The position numbers were made by a program, and so were the translations under genes. A stretch of DNA of 37,859 nt from Actinomycetes bacterium (GTDB lineage Bacteria; Actinomycetota; Actinomycetes; Nanopelagicales; Nanopelagicaceae), in assembly GCA_025355305.1 (NCBI GenBank), contig JANXZW010000008.1, positions 1 to 37,859 on the forward strand. The letters run 5' to 3'. The notes under the pieces are model-generated. The model was not told the DNA's origin. It did no database searches and saw only the letters and a list, made by a program, of their open reading frames with translations. Below, piece by piece: positions 31,185-37,859 of this stretch; the first letter of the stretch is position 1, and each line of letters starts with the position of its first letter.

Positions 31185-32417
31185 GTGCTTCCAGGAATTT
31201 TAATCAAGTCGCTGATGGCATTGGCAGCGGTCGCCAGCGCGGGTATCGGCTCGCCAAATCCAGCCGCCATATCCGGTGATTCACAAGTTAGAATCTCTTG
31301 GCATGTTTCAACCCAAGCTATATTTGGAGTGGCTGTTGAAGAAAGTGGAGATTCAGGCACTACATGGTTTACTGCGGTGCGACTACCCCCAACCTCAACA
31401 TATGTGAATTTGCAAGGCCTTACCAACGGCAAAAATTATTGGTTTAGAGTCCGATGGATCTGGCTGGATAACTCCCTCAGCATTCCCAGTCCAACATTGG
31501 TAGAAATTCCAATGAACATTCCGAGTGCGCCCACAGGCCTAATTGCTACCGCTAGCGCCACACAAATTGGACTCTCTTGGGATCATGATGTAAACAAATT
31601 TATTGTTGGCTATGAAATAGAAGATTCTATCGATGGTGGGAACTCTTGGAGCGTGATTCAACTAAACACAGGCTCCCATTCAGATGGCTACCTAGTGAAT
31701 AATGTGAAAGAGGGCACTACTTACACTTTTCGAATTCGGGCTTTTGGATTCGGAGGAGTAGAAAGTGATTACTCTGATTCCACGGTGGCAAAGGTTGCGA
31801 AAGCCCCCAATGGTGGGTTTGCGTTAACTTCTTCAATCCAGAAATCCAGAGTGACTCTCAAATGGGAGATTCCTACTGATCTGCCTGATATTCAAAGCTA
31901 CGAAGTAAGAATCTCTGGGGATGGAGGAGTTAATTGGTTTAAAATTGCGACGACTCAAGGAGGGGTTAATTTTGCTGAAGTACCTTATGTAATTGGTGGC
32001 TCGACTTATCAAGTAATTGCGACTTCTGCGGAAGGGTTGACCTCTGCCTCCCAAATTCAACTAGTGCAAACGAATGCAATCTCTAATGCCCCAAACACGA
32101 TTTCTCCATCGCACGTACCTGGATTTGGTTTATTCACTCCATCAGGGGCCACAGAATCGCCTTCACAATCTCCAAGCACCAACTCACATAAGAGTTCGCA
32201 ATCTTTTACCAAGAGTCAACTTTTATTATTCGCCCTCTCCGCTGTTGGAATATTTTGTGCCGTAATCGGATGGCTATTTGTCCGCGCTCGGAAAAGTAGG
32301 AACCCCCGATCACAGTCTGGCTCTTCGAAGCGAGAAACTAAGCGACGTGCCGACCAACGATCCATGGCACATAAATCGGGTGCGCGTAAATCCGCTACCA
32401 AAAACAAGGGTAAATAA
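31185..32417 (+). CDS. Surface FN3-repeat protein with C-terminal membrane anchor
   Basis: A 410-aa protein with a short hydrophobic N-terminus (residues 5-20) that may be a signal peptide. Three fibronectin type III domains follow (about 29-111, 112-207, 208-296), each with the late Y-x-F-R-V/I strand (NYWFRVRW, TYTFRIRAF, TYQVIATSA). Next come a Ser/Pro/Thr-rich linker (300-340), one transmembrane helix (344-367) and a 43-residue Lys/Arg-rich tail that should stay in the cytoplasm. No enzyme domain is present and no sortase motif. The GTG start is favoured by TAGAAT 5 nt upstream. It is convergent with the giant protein gene, stop codons 1 nt apart, and its FN3 domains resemble those of that protein (SIDGGNSW versus STDGTAW). 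Confidence 0.85.
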   Translation: MLPGILIKSLMALAAVASAGIGSPNPAAISGDSQVRISWHVSTQAIFGVAVEESGDSGTTWFTAVRLPPTSTYVNLQGLTNGKNYWFRVRWIWLDNSLSIPSPTLVEIPMNIPSAPTGLIATASATQIGLSWDHDVNKFIVGYEIEDSIDGGNSWSVIQLNTGSHSDGYLVNNVKEGTTYTFRIRAFGFGGVESDYSDSTVAKVAKAPNGGFALTSSIQKSRVTLKWEIPTDLPDIQSYEVRISGDGGVNWFKIATTQGGVNFAEVPYVIGGSTYQVIATSAEGLTSASQIQLVQTNAISNAPNTISPSHVPGFGLFTPSGATESPSQSPSTNSHKSSQSFTKSQLLLFALSAVGIFCAVIGWLFVRARKSRNPRSQSGSSKRETKRRADQRSMAHKSGARKSATKNKGK

Positions 32418-32418
32418 T

Positions 32419-35400
32419 TTATGGCTTCTTGGAAGGAATTGGCTGCACTTTAGTCGTTGGCTGCACTTTAGTCGTTGGTTTCCTTAAAGGAGTGACGGGC
32501 AGAGCACCGGACGAGGTTCCAGGAACCCGAACACCAAGAGTGGGAACTCCCGGTCCAATTGCCGTTACTCCACGGACCCGGATCAAGAATGCCGCGGTTT
32601 TACGTACAAATCCAAATGTGCGAGTGGAGAGAGAAAGAGTTTTAACGAGTGTCCAGATCGCGCCATCGGATGAGGTTTCGATCAAGTATCCAGTAAGCAA
32701 TTTGCTGGTCGTTCCTGTTGGAGGTACCCAAGCTAGATTGACGTTGCTTGGACTCAACACAAAGCTTTGAACAACCGGAGCCGCAGCGGCTGGCTGAGGG
32801 GTGCCTGAAATTACGCTAGAGAAATTTCCGGTTCCAACCTGGTTCACGGCTGCTACTCGGAAGAAATAAGTAGTGTCATTATTCAAATTTGAAACGACAA
32901 TTCGAGGGATTGAAGAGCCCGAATTAACGATTGCAATGCTCCAAGGACCAGCAGGCGACTTTGCAATTTGGACTTGGTAATAGTCAATGCTGAAACCACC
33001 ATTAATTGTTGGAGGAGAAAAGACCAGGGCTACCTTCTTATCTCCCGCGACAGCCGATAGCCCCGTTACCGAGCCCGGTGCTGAACCGGGTGTGGCAAGA
33101 AGTACGCTCGATGAGCCGACTCCCGTTCCCGTAATGGGTGTTACTCGAATTTCATAAGTGGTTCCGCTAATCAGGCCTGATAGAACCGCGCTCTGAGCCG
33201 CAGCAGGTGCATTGCTGCTCGTGATCCAATTGGAGCCGTCGATGCTCTGTTCAACTCTGAAGCCCGTGACTGCACTTGTCGTGACTCCAGAAGGCAAAGA
33301 CCAACCGACTATCAGAGATTGCAATGCGGTACTGACTAAATGAAGGGCGAGAGGTGCGCTCGGCAGAGCCGCGGTATTAGCGGCAAGCACGGCCGGGATT
33401 CCCTTACCAAAGTTGGTGACGGCGCTAACTCGGAAGGTGTAATTCGTGAAATTCGTGAGACCCTGAATGTTTACTTGTGAAGAGATTCCAGAAACTGATG
33501 AAGCCACGGCCCAAGCTGTGCCATCAGTACTCTGTTCGATGACGTAATTATTAATTTTTAATCCCCCGGTATCAGTCGGAGGCAACCAACTCAAATTAAC
33601 TTGACTGTCTCCAGATTGAGCCGTCAAATTAACTGGTGGTTGCGATGCCACACCAGGGGTCGCTGAAGCCGTGGAAGAAACTCCTTCGCCCGCTTCACCT
33701 ACTGGGGTTAGACGGAATACATCTGCTACCCCATTGGAGAGATTGGAAACTACGGCAGAGGTCGCTGCAGGTGGCAGTGCAGCGCCCTTGATCCAAGTCT
33801 GTCCATCCGCACTGTAATCAACTCGATAGGCCGTACGGAGTGGATCCTTGATGTTCGCCCATGTCAAAGTTACGGACGAAATTGCTCCAACACCTTGAAT
33901 CTGAGGCGCCGCAAGTGGGAATGAGAGCGTAGCCGCAGGTAGTCCACCCGTTGAGGATGGAGTTGGGGGAACAAAAACAACTGGTGGAGCAACAGGTTGC
34001 GGTGGTGGAGGCGCTACGTAGACTGCGAGAGTCAAAGAAGTTGTCGCTGGCACGCCTTGTCCACCGAGTCCGTACCCGTTAACCCAGAAGTAGTAGGTAT
34101 TGCCCGATACCAATCCGGTGACCGTACAAGTGTTTGAGCTGCTATCGGCACAAACGACTGGATTGAGAGTGGTCAGGCTTGAGCCCACTTGAACCATGTA
34201 CGAGGAAGCAGAAGTTAAATTATCCCACGTCAAAATTACATGATCTCGAAGATTGTCAAGACCTTGAGTTGCTCTCAAGTTGGTTATACCTCCGAGGGTA
34301 ACTCTCAAGTACTGCAAGGAGGTTGATGAAATATCTACCTGATCAAAAGGGGAATCAAGAGGTGTATAAATTGCATCGCCGCTGTAACTACCTTGGACTA
34401 TGTATGAACCCACAGATGGAAGTTGCTCTGTACACCCAAAGGCCAATGCACCTGGCAACGTAGTAAGAACGGGGGTTGGCACACAAGTCGAGGTACTGCC
34501 TGTACCCGTGACGGGCTTCCAAATGAAGGAGCCCGTCGGAGTATCTGACGAAACGCCAGTCACATAAGCAGTGAAGAGAACTTGGCCACCAGCGGCAGGT
34601 GAAGAGGAGTGGACGAGAGTAATCGTTGGAATAATTTTCGAGATAGTAACCGTTGCAGCACTACTTGGCCCCACGGAATTGTAATTTGAATCAGTTGAGA
34701 GTGTCACAGTCGCCGAGTAATCCCCTGGAATCAAAACAGGTACATCGCAGGTATAAGTTGTGGTGACTCCACTTATAGTAGCTGGCGCGACCCCAGGACA
34801 TGATGACAGCGCGCTCCCTGCGGCATTTATAGTCCACGCTAATACACCCGAGGGTGCAACCGCATTGTTAATTCCGGTGACCGTCGCTATAAATTTAATT
34901 GGTGAACCAAATATTGACGAGTGAGGGGCGCCAATAACAGTAATTGAGACAGGGTTAGCTTTAGCGATTTGGAAAGTGATTGGTGCTGAACTCTTCATGT
35001 TATACGTCGAATCACCTTGGAAATCAGCGGTGGCCGAATACGTACCGGCAGTTGCCGGTGCAATAGTGCATAGGTACGAAGTTGTTGGTGGATCAACGCC
35101 AATTGTAGCTGCCCCGGGCAAGGTGCACGACACTGGAATGCCAGTCGAATCGAAGATTCTCCATGTCAGCGTCCCAGAGGCCGTCGACGGAAGCGCTCCA
35201 GCAGGTGTAACGCAATTCAGACCAGTAAGGATTCCAGTCGAACATGAGTACGTGGTCGTCGGCGTAGCCAGAATTGTTGAAGGAGTCGAAGTCGCGCAGA
35301 GAATCGAACCCGGCGTACTGGTGCTGTCGAGTGTCATTCCTGTAGGGCATGCATTGGTGATTGTGGCAAGGGCTGGCAGCGAGCTAGCGGTTGGGCCTAC

Positions 35401-37859
35401 GACAAATGCATTGAGAGTGACCTGCCCTCCAATAGTGGCGGTATCTGGTTGCGAAATTGTCACGGCTGGAGTGAGGTTCGAGACACCAACTCTCACCGAG
35501 TTCGTCGTCACTGAGAAATAACTAGAATCCTCGGCGTAAGATCCAGTTGCAATGTAGGAGCCAAAGTTAGATTCTCTCACGGTACAGATGTAGGTGGATT
35601 TGGTACCTGATGTAGCAACAGTCGGAGTTCCAAAGCAACTGTTTACACCGGCACTTCCGGAAATCGACCAAGCCATCGGACCAGACGGTGCGGCTGCCCC
35701 TGATGGCCCGGTGAGAGTTGCTGTGAAGATTATATTGCCACCTAGCGTTCCATCGCCTAGTCCTGTCACGGTGACCGCGGGAATAACTTTAGCGATATTA
35801 ATTGTGATAGGCGTCGTTGTTAGTAGCGCTGTGTAATTTAGATCGCCTGAGTAGGTTGCAGCGACGTTATAGAAACCAGCGGTCGAAGCTCTGATCGTGC
35901 AAGTAAACGTCGTCACTGAAGAATTAGTCCCAGATGAAACTTGGCCAGGTCCAGAATCACATTGGGACGCTTGCCCCGAAACAATCCAAGCCATTGATCC
36001 AGCTGGTCTAGCAGCTCCAGCCACTCCCGTGACCACCGCATTGAAGGTCAATGAGTTACCCAGGGTTGGGTTAAGAGGCACAGAAGAAGTCACAATCGTC
36101 GGAACAGCTGGTCCCACCACTACGGACACTTGAGAAGCCGTGGAGCCTGCGTAACTATCATCCCCCGGATATGTAACGCCAACACTGTATGTTCCAGAGA
36201 CTGGGGTATCAACAACACAAGTGTAAATCGCTGTGATTCCACTGCTTGGTGAAGTCGCTTGGGAGCTGCAACTGGTTGCTACGCCCCCCAACTGCCATGT
36301 CGGTGCGTGAATTGGCGTTGTATTCACAGACGAAACACCGGCAATAAAGGCAGTAAATGTTATTGGCTGTCCTACCGTTGGTGCCACTTGAGCTGTGTAA
36401 ATAGATACGGCAGGTGAAACGATTCCCACACCAAAGGTACGTGTTGAGGTTGTAGCCGAGGTGTAATTTGTATCGCCCAAGATCGTTGAACTGAATTGAT
36501 AAGTGCCAACGGTCGATGTAGTAAACGAACAGGACAATGTCAACACATTGAGGTTAATCGTTGGACTTCCAGAATTCGTGCAAGGAATCGCGTTGCTTGT
36601 TGGAGCAGTGACTGACCAACTTATGCCGCCAGTCGGTAATGGTCCAGAAATTCCTCCGATGACCGTCGTCGTGAGGGTAGTTGTTCCACCGAGTGTTGGC
36701 GAAGTAGATGAAACAACCGAAATAGCAGGAGTCAAAGTTGACACGGTTACACTTAATGGGCCGCTATTCTGTTGCAGATAGTTTGGGTCTGCAGTAAAGA
36801 AGGCTTGCGCGTTGTAAGTGCCACTAATAGGCGTCGAAACTGTGCAACTAAATGTCGTGACCACACCCGAAGAAGAAGCCGATCCAATCGATGAACAAAC
36901 CGCTGCACTCGAAATAGGTCCTGATGTAATCACGCTTATCGATCCAGTTGGCGCGACAGCCCCTGCAGCTCCAGTGACCACCGCATTAAATGTAAGTGAA
37001 CCGCCGAGTGTGGGAGTTGAATTAGTTGAAATAGTAACCGCTGGCGTAAAGGGCGCTACAACGATGCCAGTTGGAGTGAAAGACGCAGTCCCAGAGTTAT
37101 AAGAGCCGTCACTCGCGAACACGAATGTAGCCCCGTAAGTACCAGCAAGTTTTGCGTCGACCCGACAGGTGTAAGTCGCAATGTTAGATGAGCCACTTGC
37201 ATCTGTAGATGTGCAAACACTAATTCCATTGACGCCACTAATTGTCCATGTTCCGACACCACTAGGTGTGATCGCTCTAACTGGCCCAGTGACAATCGCA
37301 GTGAAGACAATGGTTGAACCTAAATTGGCAGAACTAGAATTACTTGATACGACAATTGACGGATCTGCTGCTCTAACATTGGTGACATAGCCAGAGATAC
37401 CGACCGTAGAGGAGTAATTAGTATCTCCCCCAAAGGCAAAGAGTGGCGTATAGGTACCTGCTACTTTTGCAACAACCTCGCAAGTGTAAGAAGCACTCAC
37501 CCCTAATACAATAGGACCATTCGATGGACTACACGTGATCCCCGGAACTCCAATAATCGACCAGCTACCTACTCCTGTGGGAGTTGCCGCCCCGATAGGG
37601 CCAGAGACGGTGGCGGTAAAGGTGAAGGTGCCACCCAACGAAACTGTGGAAGCACTAGTTGTCACCAGAACACTTACATTAGAAGTGCTCAAAGTAATGA
37701 TTGCAGCTGCAGAAAGACCCCCAGGGCTGTAATTATTATCTGCTGCGGTGGTGATAGAGGCAGAGTAGGTGGCGGGCAAGTTTGCTGGAACAACGCAGGT
37801 ATAGATACTAGAGACACCGCTAGTTGTTACCGCAGCTACTGGGGTGGCGCAGGTGGTGC
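32419..37859 (-). CDS. Giant Ig-like/FN3 repeat surface protein, 5' end outside window
   Basis: Over 1,810 codons are open to the right edge and no start is visible; the TTG at 37779 lies inside an Ig repeat, since the upstream codons continue the pattern (YTCVVPANLPATYSA). The visible part has one partial and ten full bacterial Ig-like repeats of about 100-110 residues (34320-37859). Each carries a LGG-x-x-TF-x-A strand, a P-S/T-G turn, two Cys and a late YTC-V-x-GTY-x-GD-x-Y block. Six FN3 domains follow (32500-34320), with a Pro-rich linker after the first. The tail is Lys/Pro-rich with a TTKVQP duplication and no LPXTG. It is probably secreted; adhesion is inferred. Confidence 0.9.
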   Translation of the reverse strand, partial: TTCATPVAAVTTSGVSSIYTCVVPANLPATYSASITTAADNNYSPGGLSAAAIITLSTSNVSVLVTTSASTVSLGGTFTFTATVSGPIGAATPTGVGSWSIIGVPGITCSPSNGPIVLGVSASYTCEVVAKVAGTYTPLFAFGGDTNYSSTVGISGYVTNVRAADPSIVVSSNSSSANLGSTIVFTAIVTGPVRAITPSGVGTWTISGVNGISVCTSTDASGSSNIATYTCRVDAKLAGTYGATFVFASDGSYNSGTASFTPTGIVVAPFTPAVTISTNSTPTLGGSLTFNAVVTGAAGAVAPTGSISVITSGPISSAAVCSSIGSASSSGVVTTFSCTVSTPISGTYNAQAFFTADPNYLQQNSGPLSVTVSTLTPAISVVSSTSPTLGGTTTLTTTVIGGISGPLPTGGISWSVTAPTSNAIPCTNSGSPTINLNVLTLSCSFTTSTVGTYQFSSTILGDTNYTSATTSTRTFGVGIVSPAVSIYTAQVAPTVGQPITFTAFIAGVSSVNTTPIHAPTWQLGGVATSCSSQATSPSSGITAIYTCVVDTPVSGTYSVGVTYPGDDSYAGSTASQVSVVVGPAVPTIVTSSVPLNPTLGNSLTFNAVVTGVAGAARPAGSMAWIVSGQASQCDSGPGQVSSGTNSSVTTFTCTIRASTAGFYNVAATYSGDLNYTALLTTTPITINIAKVIPAVTVTGLGDGTLGGNIIFTATLTGPSGAAAPSGPMAWSISGSAGVNSCFGTPTVATSGTKSTYICTVRESNFGSYIATGSYAEDSSYFSVTTNSVRVGVSNLTPAVTISQPDTATIGGQVTLNAFVVGPTASSLPALATITNACPTGMTLDSTSTPGSILCATSTPSTILATPTTTYSCSTGILTGLNCVTPAGALPSTASGTLTWRIFDSTGIPVSCTLPGAATIGVDPPTTSYLCTIAPATAGTYSATADFQGDSTYNMKSSAPITFQIAKANPVSITVIGAPHSSIFGSPIKFIATVTGINNAVAPSGVLAWTINAAGSALSSCPGVAPATISGVTTTYTCDVPVLIPGDYSATVTLSTDSNYNSVGPSSAATVTISKIIPTITLVHSSSPAAGGQVLFTAYVTGVSSDTPTGSFIWKPVTGTGSTSTCVPTPVLTTLPGALAFGCTEQLPSVGSYIVQGSYSGDAIYTPLDSPFDQVDISSTSLQYLRVTLGGITNLRATQGLDNLRDHVILTWDNLTSASSYMVQVGSSLTTLNPVVCADSSSNTCTVTGLVSGNTYYFWVNGYGLGGQGVPATTSLTLAVYVAPPPPQPVAPPVVFVPPTPSSTGGLPAATLSFPLAAPQIQGVGAISSVTLTWANIKDPLRTAYRVDYSADGQTWIKGAALPPAATSAVVSNLSNGVADVFRLTPVGEAGEGVSSTASATPGVASQPPVNLTAQSGDSQVNLSWLPPTDTGGLKINNYVIEQSTDGTAWAVASSVSGISSQVNIQGLTNFTNYTFRVSAVTNFGKGIPAVLAANTAALPSAPLALHLVSTALQSLIVGWSLPSGVTTSAVTGFRVEQSIDGSNWITSSNAPAAAQSAVLSGLISGTTYEIRVTPITGTGVGSSSVLLATPGSAPGSVTGLSAVAGDKKVALVFSPPTINGGFSIDYYQVQIAKSPAGPWSIAIVNSGSSIPRIVVSNLNNDTTYFFRVAAVNQVGTGNFSSVISGTPQPAAAAPVVQSFVLSPSNVNLAWVPPTGTTSKLLTGYLIETSSDGAIWTLVKTLSLSTRTFGFVRKTAAFLIRVRGVTAIGPGVPTLGVRVPGTSSGALPVTPLRKPTTKVQPTTKVQPIPSKKP
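32439..32474 (-). repeat. 18-bp tandem duplication in the tail of the giant gene
   Basis: TTGGCTGCACTTTAGTCG occurs twice in tandem (32439-32456 and 32457-32474), encoding two identical TTKVQP hexapeptides on the minus strand. Perfect identity suggests a recent duplication. Confidence 0.92.
35185..35366 (-). other. Cys-rich insertion within one Ig-like repeat
   Basis: One Ig repeat of the giant protein is longer by about 60 residues and carries four extra Cys in the pattern ACPTGMTL ... ILCATSTPS ... TYSCSTGILTGLNC. The two halves resemble each other (C-x2-G-x-x-L then C), so this looks like a short repeat of a different module dropped into the Ig fold. The reading frame is kept. Confidence 0.6.

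Noticed and set aside
34976-35521. A 181-codon plus-strand ORF inside the giant gene, plus many similar ones between 32429 and 37732.
   Set aside because: All are antisense to Ig-like/FN3 repeats and mirror their Ser/Thr/Val-rich codons; none has a ribosome site or domain.
37777-37779. TTG at 37779 as the start of the giant protein.
   Set aside because: The frame remains open to the window edge and the upstream codons continue the Ig repeat (YTCVVPANLPATYSA), so it is an internal leucine.
32419-37859. The Ig/FN3 repeats as a CRISPR-like or mobile-element repeat region.
   Set aside because: The repetition is at protein level with diverged DNA; there are no short identical repeats with spacers and no transposase.

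Overview
The window reads as a stretch of actinobacterial chromosome. The supporting signs are mid-GC DNA with many GTG and TTG starts, a trimeric-type purine nucleoside phosphorylase, a PGM2/PgcA-like phospho-sugar mutase, a DUF2236/MpaB oxygenase, and a BMP-type nucleoside ABC system clustered with cdd, deoA, add, deoC and pnp. Such nucleoside islands are familiar in Actinobacteria. A freshwater planktonic lineage such as Nanopelagicales would fit, but that is inference. I saw no tRNA, rRNA, CRISPR array, transposase or phage gene.

Layout. (1) 1-5890, mostly minus strand: a peptide-type ABC importer (binding protein, two permeases, start of an ATPase that leaves the window on the left), with a plus-strand PH-domain membrane protein (644-1237) lodged inside the operon. 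(2) 6020-7282: tgt. (3) 11219-7270, minus strand: an unannotated 55-aa membrane protein, a cytochrome b6-like diheme subunit, its partner membrane subunit, then DinB, MpaB-type and LigB-type genes. A one-domain LuxR-type regulator is divergent at 11350. (4) 11726-13165: small membrane proteins and a GNAT acetyltransferase. (5) 13444-21408, plus strand: BMP binding protein, ATPase, two permeases, cytidine deaminase, thymidine/pyrimidine nucleoside phosphorylase, adenosine deaminase. (6) 27101-21405, minus strand: purine nucleoside phosphorylase, phospho-sugar mutase (probably acting as phosphopentomutase), deoC, a full aldehyde dehydrogenase and a half-length homologue without catalytic residues. 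(7) 28430-27192 glutamate dehydrogenase and 29119-28472 FrnE/DsbA-type protein, then on the plus strand an acetyl-CoA hydrolase/transferase-family gene and a second DinB protein. (8) 31185 to the right edge: an FN3 membrane protein convergent with a giant secreted Ig-like/FN3 repeat protein whose start lies beyond the window.

How it fits together. Regions 5 and 6 form a nearly complete route for living on nucleosides: uptake, deamination, phosphorolysis, pentose-phosphate isomerisation, cleavage of deoxyribose-5-phosphate to glyceraldehyde-3-phosphate and acetaldehyde, and oxidation of the aldehyde. Glutamate dehydrogenase may handle the released ammonia, and the CoA-transferase-like gene may handle acetate units. 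Both solute-binding-protein genes are followed by strong hairpins, which would favour binding protein over permease expression.

Two patterns recur. About ten genes without a Shine-Dalgarno carry a TANNNT hexamer 5-7 nt before the start codon, as expected for leaderless transcripts. Several conserved enzymes appear in modified form: a DppB-type permease with about 170 extra residues, and an aldehyde dehydrogenase reduced to its NAD-binding half. The best candidate for a little-described system is the 55-aa protein / b6-like cytochrome / partner-subunit operon with its divergent Cys/His-tailed regulator.
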